64,000 bases of DNA from Rhizobium sp. (GTDB taxonomy: Bacteria > Pseudomonadota > Alphaproteobacteria > Rhizobiales > Rhizobiaceae), in NCBI GenBank assembly GCA_003527225.1, contig DPXQ01000044.1, positions 9,162 through 73,161 on the forward strand, written 5' to 3'. Shown one piece after another: positions 47,089 to 56,553 of this stretch. Position 1 is the first letter of the stretch, and each line of letters begins with the position of its first letter. Both the position numbers and the translations under genes were made by a program. The notes under the pieces are model-generated. The model saw nothing but the letters and a program-made list of their open reading frames with translations. It did no database searches and had not been told where the DNA came from.

Positions 47089-47982
47089 ATGCCCGCAACA
47101 GCACGCACGCAGACAGTCGCCGTCGCGCCGATGCCGACATCGCAAGGCCAGGTGGTGCGCATGACGGCCCGCCCGGCCGCCAAATATGACGCGGCCAAGA
47201 TCGCCGCCGCCATCGCCCGCAGTGTCTTGCCGCCGCTGGTGGTCTTGATTGCACTTCTCGGCATCTGGCAGCTGACCTGTTCTCAAGCAGGCTCCAGCCT
47301 GCCGCCGCCAAGCCAGGTCTGGATCGACAGCTACGACCTGATTGCCTTCCCCTTCTTCAACTACGGCTCGCAGGATATCGGCCTTGCCTGGCGCGTGCTG
47401 GTGTCGCTGGAGCGCGTTGCCTATGGCTTCGGGCTTGCCGCCATTTGCGGCGTGCTGATGGGCGCCGTCATCGGCCAGTCCGTCTGGGCCATGCGTGGGC
47501 TCGACCCGATCTTCCAGATTCTGCGCACCGTGCCGCCGCTTGCCTGGCTTCCGCTGTCGCTGGCCGCTTTCCAGAATTCCAATCCGTCCGCGATCTTCGT
47601 GATCTTCATCACTTCGATCTGGCCGGTGATCATCAACACCGCCGTCGGCGTGCGCAACATCCCGCAGGACTACCGCAACGTCGCCCAGGTACTCCAACTG
47701 AACCAGATCGAGTTCTTCTGGAAGATCATGCTGCCGTCGGCGGCGCCCTACATCTTCACCGGCCTCCGGATCGGCATCGGCCTGTCGTGGCTCGCCATCG
47801 TCGCCGCCGAAATGCTGACCGGCGGCGTCGGAATCGGCTTCTTCATCTGGGACGCGTGGAACTCCTCGCGCCTCTCCGACATCATCGTCGCTCTCGCCTA
47901 TATCGGCATCGTCGGCTTCGCCCTCGACAAGCTGGTGGCAGCCGCCGGCGGTTTCATCACCCGCGGCACAGCGGCAAATTAA
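47089..47982 (+). CDS. nrtB: Nitrate ABC transporter permease
   Basis: 297 residues with about six membrane segments and the BPD/EAA loop ([20 protein letters not shown]) that contacts the ATPase. The about 50 N-terminal residues are soluble and Ala/Thr-rich. It forms the transmembrane channel for nitrate or nitrite. The start ATG 47089 follows a GAGGATCAG sequence. It is 13 bp from nrtD. Confidence 0.94.
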   Translation: MPATARTQTVAVAPMPTSQGQVVRMTARPAAKYDAAKIAAAIARSVLPPLVVLIALLGIWQLTCSQAGSSLPPPSQVWIDSYDLIAFPFFNYGSQDIGLAWRVLVSLERVAYGFGLAAICGVLMGAVIGQSVWAMRGLDPIFQILRTVPPLAWLPLSLAAFQNSNPSAIFVIFITSIWPVIINTAVGVRNIPQDYRNVAQVLQLNQIEFFWKIMLPSAAPYIFTGLRIGIGLSWLAIVAAEMLTGGVGIGFFIWDAWNSSRLSDIIVALAYIGIVGFALDKLVAAAGGFITRGTAAN

Positions 47983-47995
47983 GGAGGGCTCTGAT

Positions 47996-48790
47996 ATGAC
48001 CGCCTATCTCAAGCTCGACCATATCGACAAGCATTTCGACCGGGCAGGCCAGCGCGCCGAAGTCCTGAAAGACATCAATCTCACCATCGACAAGGGTGAG
48101 TTCGTCTCGATCATCGGCCATTCCGGCTGCGGCAAGTCCACGCTTTTGAACCTGATCGCCGGCCTCACCAAGGTTTCCGCCGGCGTGGTCCTTCTGGAGA
48201 ACCGCGAGGTCAACGCCCCGGGGCCAGAGCGCGCCGTCGTCTTCCAGAACCACTCGTTGCTGCCCTGGCTTACCGTCTATGAAAACGTCAATCTCGCCGT
48301 CTCGAAAGTGTTCGGGTCGACCAAGACCAGGGCCGAGCGCCATGACTGGGTGATGCGCAATCTCGATCTCGTGCAGATGGGGCATGCCAAGGACAAGCGT
48401 CCCTCGGAAATCTCCGGTGGCATGAAGCAGCGCGTCGGCATTGCCCGTGCTCTCGCCATGGAGCCGAAGATCCTGCTGCTCGACGAACCCTTCGGCGCGC
48501 TCGATGCGCTCACCCGCGCCCATCTGCAGGATGCGGTGATGGAAATCCACGCCCGCCTCGGCAACACCATGATCATGATCACCCATGACGTCGATGAGGC
48601 GGTGCTGCTGTCTGACCGCATCGTCATGATGACCAACGGCCCGGCAGCCAAAATCGGTGAAGTGCTCGACGTGCCGATCCCGCGCCCGCGCGACCGCATC
48701 GCGCTCGCCTCCGACCGCACTTACCTCAAATCCCGCGAAGCCGTGCTGAAGTTCCTCTACGAACGCCACCGCTTCGTGGAAGCCGCCTGA
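47996..48790 (+). CDS. nrtD: Nitrate ABC transporter ATP-binding protein
   Basis: 264 residues with Walker [12 protein letters not shown] near residue 42, signature [14 protein letters not shown] near 140, Walker [13 protein letters not shown] near 160 and the H-loop MITHDVDEA near 196. It lacks the NrtA-like extension of cyanobacterial NrtC, so it is the simple NrtD type. It powers nitrate import together with NrtA and NrtB. A GGAGGG site precedes the ATG. Confidence 0.94.
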   Translation: MTAYLKLDHIDKHFDRAGQRAEVLKDINLTIDKGEFVSIIGHSGCGKSTLLNLIAGLTKVSAGVVLLENREVNAPGPERAVVFQNHSLLPWLTVYENVNLAVSKVFGSTKTRAERHDWVMRNLDLVQMGHAKDKRPSEISGGMKQRVGIARALAMEPKILLLDEPFGALDALTRAHLQDAVMEIHARLGNTMIMITHDVDEAVLLSDRIVMMTNGPAAKIGEVLDVPIPRPRDRIALASDRTYLKSREAVLKFLYERHRFVEAA

Positions 48791-48810
48791 ACTCAAACCG
48801 GAGCAAAGCC

Positions 48811-49236
48811 ATGACCTCTGAAGACATCGATCTCGTGCAGTCGTCCTTCGCCAAGGTTGTCCCGATCCGCGAAGCGGCCGCGTCTCTTTTCTACGGCCGC
48901 CTGTTTGAAATTGCACCTGACGTGAAGCCGCTCTTCAAGGGCGACATTTCCGAACAGGGCCGCAAGCTGATGACGACGCTCGGCGTCGTCGTTAACGGAC
49001 TGAAGAACCTTGAAGCCATCATTCCGGCTGCCGAAGGGCTGGCCGTCAAGCATGTCGCCTACGGCGTCAGGGCGGAGCACTATCCGCCGGTTGGCGAAGC
49101 CCTCATCTGGACGCTGGAGCAGGGCCTCGGTGACGACTTCACGCCGGAAACCAGGGCAGCATGGATCGCGGCCTATACCACGCTTTCCGGCGTGATGATC
49201 GCCGCGGGCTGTCCCAACCCCGAAGCCGCGGAGTAA
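48811..49236 (+). CDS. Single-domain bacterial globin
   Basis: 141 residues, the size of a Vitreoscilla-type haemoglobin without a reductase domain. The B-helix reads LFYGRLFEIAP with the distal Tyr, and the F-helix AVKHVAYGVRAEHYPPVGEAL carries the proximal His, all as in flavohaemoglobin globin domains. It sits between nrtD and nirB, 20 bp and 5 bp from its neighbours, so it is expressed with nitrite reductase. A role in nitric oxide detoxification or oxygen supply during nitrate assimilation is likely but inferred. Confidence 0.88.
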   Translation: MTSEDIDLVQSSFAKVVPIREAAASLFYGRLFEIAPDVKPLFKGDISEQGRKLMTTLGVVVNGLKNLEAIIPAAEGLAVKHVAYGVRAEHYPPVGEALIWTLEQGLGDDFTPETRAAWIAAYTTLSGVMIAAGCPNPEAAE

Positions 49237-49241
49237 GAACC

Positions 49242-51692
49242 ATGGCAGAAAAACTCGTCATCATCGGCAATGGCATGGCCCCCGGCCGCATGCTGGAGGA
49301 ACTGTTCGAAAAGGCCCCCGGCCTCTACGACGTGACGATCTTCAACGCCGAGCCGCGCGTCAACTACGACCGCATCATGCTCTCGCCGGTCCTCTCGGGC
49401 GAAAAGACCTATGAGCAGATCGTCATACATGGTGACGGCTGGTACATCGACCACGGCATCATGCTTTACAAGGGCCACAAGATCGTCGCGATTGACCGGG
49501 AGAAGAAGACCGTAACCTCCGATCACGGCGTGACGGAGAGCTATGACAAGCTGGTGATAGCGACGGGCTCCATGCCGTTCATCATCCCGGTGCCGGGCAA
49601 CGACCTGCCGGGCGTCATCACCTATCGCGACCTCGATGACGTGCAGGCCATGCTGCTGGCCGCCCAGTCCCGGGACAAGGCCGTCATCATCGGCGGCGGT
49701 CTTCTCGGTCTTGAGGCCGCTGCGGGTCTTGCCCAGCGCGGCATGGATGTGACCGTGCTGCATGTCATGCCGACCCTGATGGAGCGCCAGCTCGATCCGG
49801 CCGCCGGCTACCTGCTGCAGAAGGCCGTCGAGGAGCGCGGCATCAAGGTGATCTGCAAGGCCAACACCAAAGCGATCATCGGCGACGGCAAGGTCGAGGG
49901 TGTCGAGCTCGACGACGGCCGGATCATCCCGGCGACGCTGGTGGTGATGGCCGTCGGCATTCGTCCGAATGTTGGGCTCGCCAAGGATGCGGGCCTTGCT
50001 GTCAACCGCGGCATTGTGGTCGATGCCGGCATGCAGACCTCAGACGGTGACATTCTGGCGCTCGGCGAATGCGCCGAGGTCGGGGGCATGGTCTACGGCC
50101 TCGTCGCCCCGCTCTACGAAATGGCGCGGATCGCCGCCTCGCATCTTGCCGGCGACCGCACGCCCGCCTTCGTCCATTCCGACACGCCGACCAAGCTCAA
50201 GGTCACCGGCATCGAGCTCTATTCCCTGGGTGATTTCGCCGACGGCGACGACCGCCAGGAAATCGTGCTGCGCGATGCGACGGCCGGCGTCTACAAGCGC
50301 CTCGTCATCAAGGACAACCGCATCATCGGCACGGTTCTTTATGGCGAAACCGCCGACGGCGCCTGGTTCAACGACCTGAAGAAGAAGGGCACCGACATCT
50401 CGGCGATGCGCGACACCCTGATCTTCGGCCAGGCCTATCAGGGGGGCAGCCCGCTGGACCCTATAGCGGCCGTTGCAGCCTTGCCGGATGATGCGGAAAT
50501 CTGCGGCTGCAACGGCGTCTGCAAGGGCAAGATCACCGGGGCGATCACGACGAAGGGCCTGACCTCGCTCGACGACGTGCGCGCCCACACCAAGGCGTCT
50601 GCGTCCTGCGGCAGCTGCACCGGCCTCGTCGAACAGCTGATGGCGCTGACACTCGGCGACAAGTACAACCCCGCCGCCGTCACGCCGATGTGCGCCTGCA
50701 CCGAGCTTGGCCATGACGACGTTCGCCGCCTCATCAAGGTCAAGGGCCTGAAGACCATTCCGGCCGTCATGCAGGAACTGGAGTGGAAGACCTCCTGCGG
50801 CTGCGCCAAATGCCGTCCGGCGCTCAACTATTACCTCGTCTGCGACTGGCCGGACGAATATGCCGACGACTACCAGTCGCGCTACATCAACGAACGCGTG
50901 CACGCCAATATCCAGAAGGACGGCACCTATTCGGTCGTGCCGCGCATGTGGGGCGGCGTCACCAATGCGGCCGAATTGCGCGCGATCGCCGATGTCGTCG
51001 ACAAGTTCGAAATTCCGATGGTGAAAGTCACAGGCGGCCAGCGCATCGACCTGCTCGGCATCGAGAAGGAAGACCTTCCCGCCGTCTGGGCCGATCTCGG
51101 CAAGGCCGGCTTCGTCTCTGGACAGGCCTATGCCAAGGGTTTGCGCACCGTGAAGACCTGCGTCGGCTCGGATTGGTGCCGCTTCGGCACCCAGGATTCG
51201 ACGGGCCTCGGCATCCGCATCGAAAAGTTCATGTGGGGCTCCTGGACCCCGGCCAAGCTGAAGCTCGCCGTCTCGGGATGTCCGCGCAACTGCGCCGAGG
51301 CCACCTGCAAGGACATCGGCGTGATCTGCGTGGACAGTGGCTTCGAGATCCACTTCGCCGGCGCCGCCGGCCTCGACATCAAGGGCACGGAAGTCCTGGG
51401 TCTGGTGAAAACCGAGGACGAGGCGCTCGAACATATCGTCGCGCTCACCCAGATGTATCGTGAGCAGGCCCGCTATCTCGAGCGCATCTACAAATGGGCC
51501 AAACGCGTCGGGCTGGACGAAATCCGCCGACAGATCATGACCGACGAGGTCAAGCGCCAGGGCTATTACGAGCGCTTCGTCTTCTCCCAGAGGTTCGCCC
51601 AGGTCGACCCCTGGTCGGAACGCGTCTCGGGCAAGGACAAGCACGAATTCAAGCCGATGGCGACGGTCGGGTTCAGCCAAGCGGCGGAGTGA
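49242..51692 (+). CDS. nirB: NAD(P)H-nitrite reductase large subunit
   Basis: 816 residues. The N-terminal FAD/NADH domain shows VIIGNGMAPGRMLEEL and VIIGGGLLGLEAAAGL. A BFD-type 2Fe-2S region (CGCNGVCKGKI, CGSCTGLVEQ) and a second Cys group (CGCAKCRPALNYY) follow. The C-terminal siroheme/4Fe-4S domain has CVGSDWCRFG and SGCPRNCAEATC. It reduces nitrite to ammonium with NADH in the cytoplasm. The ATG at 49242 is chosen; the longer frame from 49161 overlaps the globin gene. Requires siroheme from CysG encoded downstream. Confidence 0.97.
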   Translation: MAEKLVIIGNGMAPGRMLEELFEKAPGLYDVTIFNAEPRVNYDRIMLSPVLSGEKTYEQIVIHGDGWYIDHGIMLYKGHKIVAIDREKKTVTSDHGVTESYDKLVIATGSMPFIIPVPGNDLPGVITYRDLDDVQAMLLAAQSRDKAVIIGGGLLGLEAAAGLAQRGMDVTVLHVMPTLMERQLDPAAGYLLQKAVEERGIKVICKANTKAIIGDGKVEGVELDDGRIIPATLVVMAVGIRPNVGLAKDAGLAVNRGIVVDAGMQTSDGDILALGECAEVGGMVYGLVAPLYEMARIAASHLAGDRTPAFVHSDTPTKLKVTGIELYSLGDFADGDDRQEIVLRDATAGVYKRLVIKDNRIIGTVLYGETADGAWFNDLKKKGTDISAMRDTLIFGQAYQGGSPLDPIAAVAALPDDAEICGCNGVCKGKITGAITTKGLTSLDDVRAHTKASASCGSCTGLVEQLMALTLGDKYNPAAVTPMCACTELGHDDVRRLIKVKGLKTIPAVMQELEWKTSCGCAKCRPALNYYLVCDWPDEYADDYQSRYINERVHANIQKDGTYSVVPRMWGGVTNAAELRAIADVVDKFEIPMVKVTGGQRIDLLGIEKEDLPAVWADLGKAGFVSGQAYAKGLRTVKTCVGSDWCRFGTQDSTGLGIRIEKFMWGSWTPAKLKLAVSGCPRNCAEATCKDIGVICVDSGFEIHFAGAAGLDIKGTEVLGLVKTEDEALEHIVALTQMYREQARYLERIYKWAKRVGLDEIRRQIMTDEVKRQGYYERFVFSQRFAQVDPWSERVSGKDKHEFKPMATVGFSQAAE

Positions 51693-51746
51693 TTCCTTCG
51701 CCCCGCAAGCGGGGAGCGGGGAAGAAGACAACAAGGAACGAATCCC

Positions 51747-52076
51747 ATGAACTGGATCACCATCGGCCATATCGACGAAATCCCGCCGCGCGGCGCCCGC
51801 TGTGTCAAGACGCCGGAAGGCAAGATCGCCGTGTTCCGCACGGCCGAAAACGAGGTCTACGCCATCGAGGACCACTGCCCGCACAAGGGTGGCCCGCTCA
51901 GCCAGGGCATCGTCCACGGCAAGGCCGTGACCTGCCCCCTGCACAACTGGGTGATCTCGCTGGAAACCGGCCGCGCGCTTGGCGCCGACGAGGGCGAGGT
52001 CCGCACCATCCCGGTGCGCAACGAGGGGGGCCACCTGTCGATTGCGCTCGAAAGCCTGATGATGGCGGCGGAGTAG
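51747..52076 (+). CDS. nirD: Nitrite reductase small subunit, Rieske type
   Basis: 109 residues with an intact Rieske 2Fe-2S motif: CPHKGGPLSQG near residue 42 and CPLHNW near 60. Enterobacterial NirD lacks these ligands, so this is the metal-binding form. It assists NirB in the cytoplasmic reduction of nitrite to ammonium. It follows nirB by 54 bp and precedes nasA by 27 bp. Confidence 0.93.
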   Translation: MNWITIGHIDEIPPRGARCVKTPEGKIAVFRTAENEVYAIEDHCPHKGGPLSQGIVHGKAVTCPLHNWVISLETGRALGADEGEVRTIPVRNEGGHLSIALESLMMAAE

Positions 52077-52103
52077 GCGAGATGGCGCTGGCGGGGAGAG
52101 CCC

Positions 52104-54758
52104 ATGTCCACTGAAACCCGAACCACCTGTCCCTATTGCGGCGTCGGCTGTGGCGTGATTGCAAGGGTCGACGACCAAGGCCACGTCAGCGTCAAGGGCG
52201 ACCCGGATCATCCGGCCAATTTCGGCCGGCTCTGTTCCAAGGGATCGGCGCTCGCCGAAACGCTCGACCTCGACGGCCGCCTCACGACGCCCGAGATTGC
52301 CGGCCGGCCGAGGGGCTGGGACGAGGCGCTGGATCTGGTGGCGGCAAAGTTCTCGCAGGCGATTGCCGAACACGGCCCCGACGCCGTCGCCTTCTACGTC
52401 TCCGGCCAGATGCTGACCGAGGACTACTACGTCGCCAACAAGCTGATGAAGGGTTTCATCGGCTCGGCCAATATCGACACCAATTCGCGCCTCTGCATGG
52501 CATCCTCGGTCGCCGGCCATCGCCGTGCCTTCGGTTCGGACACGGTGCCGGGCTGTTACGAGGATCTGGAACTGGCCGACCTGATCGTGCTGACCGGGTC
52601 CAATCTCGCCTGGTGCCATCCGGTGCTTTACCAGCGCATCGCTGCCGCCAAGGCGGCCCGCCCGGCCATGAAGATCGTCGTCATCGATCCGCGCCGCACC
52701 ATGACCTGCGATATCGCCGACCTGCATCTGGCCGTGGCTCCCGATGGCGATGTCGCCCTGTTCAACGGCTTGCTCGCCCATCTCGCCGCAAGCCCGGCGC
52801 TCGACCAGTCCTATATCGCCGCCCATACCCAGGGCTTTGCCGATGCCTTTGCGGCGGCGGCGCTCTCCATGGCCGAGCTGATCGAGGCGACCGGCTTGCC
52901 GGCCATGCAGATCCGCCAGTTCTTCCAGCTGTTCGAGCGAACCGAAAAGGTGGTGACCTGCTACAGCCAGGGCGTCAACCAGTCGGTGAGCGGCTCCGAC
53001 AAGGTCAATGCCATCATCAATTGCCATCTGGCCACCGGCCGCATCGGTCGGCCCGGCATGGGTCCGTTCTCGCTGACCGGCCAGCCCAATGCCATGGGCG
53101 GGCGCGAGGTTGGCGGGCTGGCCAATATGCTGGCAGCACATATGCTCCTCGAAAACCTCGAGCATCGCGACCGCGTTCGGCGCTTCTGGAACGCGCCGAC
53201 CATGGCCGAGCGGCCCGGCCTCAAGGCCGTCGAGATGTTTCAGGCCGTCGCCGATGGGCGCATCAAGGCACTATGGATCATGTCCACCAATCCCGTCGTC
53301 TCGATGCCGGATGCCGATGCGGTCAAGGCGGCGATAGCGGCCTGCCCCTTCGTCGTCGTCTCCGACATCATCCGTGACACCGACACCACGAGACTCGCCC
53401 ACGTCCTCCTTCCCGCCACAGGCTGGGGCGAAAAGGACGGCACTGTGACCAATTCCGAGCGCCGCATTTCCCGCCAGCGCGCCTTTCTGCCCGCGCCCGG
53501 CGAGGCGCGTCCGGACTGGTGGCAGCTGGCTGAGGTCGGCCGCCGCATGGGCTTTACCGAGACCTTCGCCTTTGCCTCGCCGGCCGAGATTTTTGCCGAA
53601 CATGCGGCCCTGTCGGCCTTCGAAAACGATGGCGCCCGCGATTTCGACATCGGTGCCTATGGCGACATCGACGAGAGTGGATTTGCCGCGCTAGAACCCT
53701 TCCAGTGGCCGCAACCCGTTGGAAGCGATCGGCAGGAGACCCGCTTCTTCGCCGATGGCCGCTTCAATCATGCCGATGGCAGGGCGCGCTTTGTGGCGGT
53801 GACTGCCGAAGCCCCGGTCCGCGTCACGGCCGCTTTCCCCATGGTGCTCAACACCGGCCGGGTGCGCGATCACTGGCACACCCTGACCCGGACGGGAAAA
53901 AGCGCCCGCCTGTCGGGCCACTTGGCCGAGCCCTTCGTCGAGATCCATCCCGAAGACGCCGGCAATCTCGGCATCGGCGATGCCGACCTGGTCGAGATCG
54001 AAAGCCCGACCGGCCGCATCATCGTGCGGGCCCTGCTCACCCCGCGCCAGGCCAGGGGTGGTCTGTTCGTGCCGATGCACTGGACCGACGAATTTGCCGC
54101 CCGCGCCCGCGTCGACACGCTGGTGCCGTCGCTGACCGATCCGGTCTCCGGCCAGCCGGCCCTGAAACATGTGGCAGTCAGCGCCAGGCGCTTTGCCGCA
54201 AAATCCTACGGCTTTGCCGTCAGCACAGTGAAGCCGCAGGGCCTCGACACGCCCTATTGGGCGCTCGCCAAGGCAAACGGTGGATGGCGGGTCGAACTGG
54301 CCTTCGAGACGCCGCTGGACGAACTCGAGACCTGGTGCCGCACGCATTTCGGCCTGCCGGCTGAGGCCGAGAGCCTCGGCTATAGTGACCGCGCCAGCGG
54401 CGAGGCCCGCATCGCTTTCTTCCACGGCGATGCCTTGCTGCTCGCCCTGTTCCTGGCGCCCGATCCGGTCTCGGTGTCGCGCAACTGGGCGATCGGCCAA
54501 TTGTCCGAACCGCATGCCGACAGCCGGACTCGCTTCGCCGTCGTCGCCGGCCGTCCCGGCGCCGGCCGAAGCGATCCGGGCGCCACCGTGTGCTCGTGTT
54601 TCTCCGTCGGCGTCAACCAGATCGTCGCCGCCGTGCGCGGCGGCTGCGGCACGGTCGAGGTGATCGGCGAGACGCTCTACGCAGGCACCAATTGCGGCTC
54701 CTGCCGCGCCGAAATCAGGGGGATCATCGATGGATGCCAGGTTGCTGCCGCTGAATGA
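52104..54758 (+). CDS. nasA: Assimilatory nitrate reductase catalytic subunit
   Basis: 884 residues, molybdopterin oxidoreductase of the Nas/Nap group. The N-terminal 4Fe-4S site is CPYCGVGC (residues 9-16) plus RLCSKGSAL near 44. The molybdenum-bis-MGD domains follow, with NSRLCMASSV near 131 and GRPGMGPFSLTGQPNAMGG near 315. A C-terminal BFD-like 2Fe-2S domain has CSCFSVGVNQI and CGSCRAEIRGI. There is no signal peptide, so it is cytoplasmic. No separate electron-transfer subunit is in the operon. The 3' end overlaps cysG by 29 bp. Confidence 0.96.
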   Translation: MSTETRTTCPYCGVGCGVIARVDDQGHVSVKGDPDHPANFGRLCSKGSALAETLDLDGRLTTPEIAGRPRGWDEALDLVAAKFSQAIAEHGPDAVAFYVSGQMLTEDYYVANKLMKGFIGSANIDTNSRLCMASSVAGHRRAFGSDTVPGCYEDLELADLIVLTGSNLAWCHPVLYQRIAAAKAARPAMKIVVIDPRRTMTCDIADLHLAVAPDGDVALFNGLLAHLAASPALDQSYIAAHTQGFADAFAAAALSMAELIEATGLPAMQIRQFFQLFERTEKVVTCYSQGVNQSVSGSDKVNAIINCHLATGRIGRPGMGPFSLTGQPNAMGGREVGGLANMLAAHMLLENLEHRDRVRRFWNAPTMAERPGLKAVEMFQAVADGRIKALWIMSTNPVVSMPDADAVKAAIAACPFVVVSDIIRDTDTTRLAHVLLPATGWGEKDGTVTNSERRISRQRAFLPAPGEARPDWWQLAEVGRRMGFTETFAFASPAEIFAEHAALSAFENDGARDFDIGAYGDIDESGFAALEPFQWPQPVGSDRQETRFFADGRFNHADGRARFVAVTAEAPVRVTAAFPMVLNTGRVRDHWHTLTRTGKSARLSGHLAEPFVEIHPEDAGNLGIGDADLVEIESPTGRIIVRALLTPRQARGGLFVPMHWTDEFAARARVDTLVPSLTDPVSGQPALKHVAVSARRFAAKSYGFAVSTVKPQGLDTPYWALAKANGGWRVELAFETPLDELETWCRTHFGLPAEAESLGYSDRASGEARIAFFHGDALLLALFLAPDPVSVSRNWAIGQLSEPHADSRTRFAVVAGRPGAGRSDPGATVCSCFSVGVNQIVAAVRGGCGTVEVIGETLYAGTNCGSCRAEIRGIIDGCQVAAAE

Positions 54759-56457
54759 CACGGGCGCAAGGCCCGCGCCCGCCCGCATGGCGCCGCTCGC
54801 CAAGCTGCCGGTATTCTGGTCTCTGGAAGGCAAACGCGTCGTCGTCGCCGGCGGCTCGGACGCCGCCGCCTGGAAGGCGGAACTGCTGGCCGCCTGCGGG
54901 GCCGAGGTGCATGTCTATTGCGTCGAGGACGAGCTTTCGGAGGTCATGCGGGGACTGATTGGGGAGGCCATCGCTTCTTTCCCCAAAGGTATCCAGCCAC
55001 CACCCCCCTCTGTCCTGCCGGACATCTCCCCCACACGGGGGGAGATCGGCAAGACGCGCCGGCATCGACCGATCGCTTCCGCCGCAGGTGCCGATTCTCT
55101 TACTGGAAAAACGTCTGCTACGTCGGCCAATGGGATTTTGGAAGCGACGCCGGCACCCCAATCGATCTCCCCCCGTGTGGGGGAGATGTCCGGCAGGACA
55201 GAGGGGGGTAACCATGCATGTCGAGCCTCGATCCTCCACCACCCCGAACCCTGGCACCCCGGCATCTTCAAAGGTGCCGCGCTCGCCGTTGCCGACTGTG
55301 AGACCGAGGCCGAAGCCCGCGCTTTCTTCACCGCCGCCCGCACGGGCGGTGTGCCGGTCAATGTCATCGACAAGCCGGCCTATTGCCAGTTCCAGTTCGG
55401 CTCGATCGTCAACCGCTCGCCGGTCATCGTGTCGATCTCCACCGATGGCGCCGCCCCGATCCTCGCCCAGGCGATCCGCCGCCGCATTGAGACCCTGCTG
55501 CCACCGGCGCTGAAGCAGTGGGCGGAACTCGCCCAATCGTTACGGGACCGCGTCAGCAAGATGCTTGCCCCCGGCGCTCTGCGCCGTAATTTCTGGGAAA
55601 GTTTTGTCGACCGCGCCTTTGCCGGAAATGAGGTCCCGGAGGAGGGCGCGGCCGAGGCGCTGATTCGCAGTGCCGAACGGCTTTCCGGGGCGCCGGCCAT
55701 CGGCCGCGTCACCCTGGTCGGCGCCGGCCCGGGCGATGCCGAACTGCTGACGCTGAAGGCGGTACGGGCGCTACAGGCCGCCGACGTCATCCTGTTTGAC
55801 GATCTGGTTTCCGACGAGGTGCTGGAACTGGCCCGCCGTGAGGCGAAACGCATGCTGGTGGGCAAACGCGGCGGCCGCACAAGCTGCAGGCAGCAGGATA
55901 TCAACGACATGATGGTCAGGCTGGCCAAGGCCGGCAAACGCGTCGTTAGGCTGAAATCCGGTGATCCGATGATCTTTGGCCGAGCAGGGGAGGAGATCGC
56001 CCGGCTGGAAAGGGAAGGCATCGCCGTCGACGTCGTTCCCGGCATTACAGCGGCGAGCGCCATGGCCTCGCGGCTCGGTCTCTCGCTCACCCATCGCGAT
56101 CACGCCCAGTCGGTCCGATTCGTCACCGGCCATTCGCGCCACGGCGGTCTTCCGCGCGATCTCGACTGGAAGAGCCTTGCCGATCCCTCCGTGACGACGG
56201 TCTTCTACATGGGCGGGCGCATGGCGGCCAAAATTCAGGCCGCCCTTCTGTCCGCCGGCATGAGCGCCGGAACGCCCGTCGTCATCACGGCGTCGGTGAC
56301 CCGGGAGAATGAGCGTCGCTGGGCGGGCTCCCTGGACGGCCTCGGCGCGGCGATGGACAAGATCGAGGTCGATGAACCTGTATTGATCGGTGTAGGCAAT
56401 GCCTTCGGCGTCCGTCGGGTGGCGGAATCTCGCCGCCCGGCCGCCGCTTTCAGCTGA
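54730..56457 (+). CDS. cysG: Siroheme synthase CysG with an in-frame palindromic insertion
   Basis: 575 residues, about 80-100 longer than usual. The N-terminal precorrin-2 dehydrogenase/ferrochelatase part is residues 25-320 (KRVVVAGGSDAAAWKAEL). The C-terminal uroporphyrinogen-III methyltransferase is about 320-565 (VGAGPGDAELLTLKA, SGDPMIFGRAGEE, PGITAASAMASRLG). Residues about 91-160, rich in Pro/Ser/Gly, are encoded by a RIME-like palindrome at 55002-55209; normal sequence resumes at HPGIFKGAALAVAD. The frame is intact, so the gene is probably functional. It makes siroheme for NirB. Confidence 0.92.
   Translation: MDARLLPLNDTGARPAPARMAPLAKLPVFWSLEGKRVVVAGGSDAAAWKAELLAACGAEVHVYCVEDELSEVMRGLIGEAIASFPKGIQPPPPSVLPDISPTRGEIGKTRRHRPIASAAGADSLTGKTSATSANGILEATPAPQSISPRVGEMSGRTEGGNHACRASILHHPEPWHPGIFKGAALAVADCETEAEARAFFTAARTGGVPVNVIDKPAYCQFQFGSIVNRSPVIVSISTDGAAPILAQAIRRRIETLLPPALKQWAELAQSLRDRVSKMLAPGALRRNFWESFVDRAFAGNEVPEEGAAEALIRSAERLSGAPAIGRVTLVGAGPGDAELLTLKAVRALQAADVILFDDLVSDEVLELARREAKRMLVGKRGGRTSCRQQDINDMMVRLAKAGKRVVRLKSGDPMIFGRAGEEIARLEREGIAVDVVPGITAASAMASRLGLSLTHRDHAQSVRFVTGHSRHGGLPRDLDWKSLADPSVTTVFYMGGRMAAKIQAALLSAGMSAGTPVVITASVTRENERRWAGSLDGLGAAMDKIEVDEPVLIGVGNAFGVRRVAESRRPAAAFS
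55002..55209. repeat. RIME-like palindromic element, copy 2, inside cysG
   Basis: The 47-bp arms 55002-55048 and 55163-55209 are perfect inverted repeats around a 114-bp centre. Each arm contains two hairpins, TGTCC-TGCC-GGACA and an ATCTCCCCC/GGGGGAGAT stem. The unit is the same type as the copy at 4809-5020. Translation passes through the whole element without a stop. Confidence 0.92.
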
Positions 56458-56553
56458 TCTGACGCGACGCATGCGGCCTGTGGCGATTTTGCGGTTGGCG
56501 AAGTCCCGGCAGTCAACTATCTACGCTACAGAGACAAATGCAGCGAGGGTGGT

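Noticed and set aside
50040..53165. A 1041-codon open frame on the minus strand opposite nirB, nirD and nasA
   Set aside because: It is the antisense shadow of GC-rich genes: the plus-strand proteins have complete cofactor motifs, and the antisense product has no recognisable domain.
54730..56457. cysG as a pseudogene because of the inserted palindrome
   Set aside because: The reading frame is open throughout and both flanking domains are complete, so there is no direct sign of inactivation.
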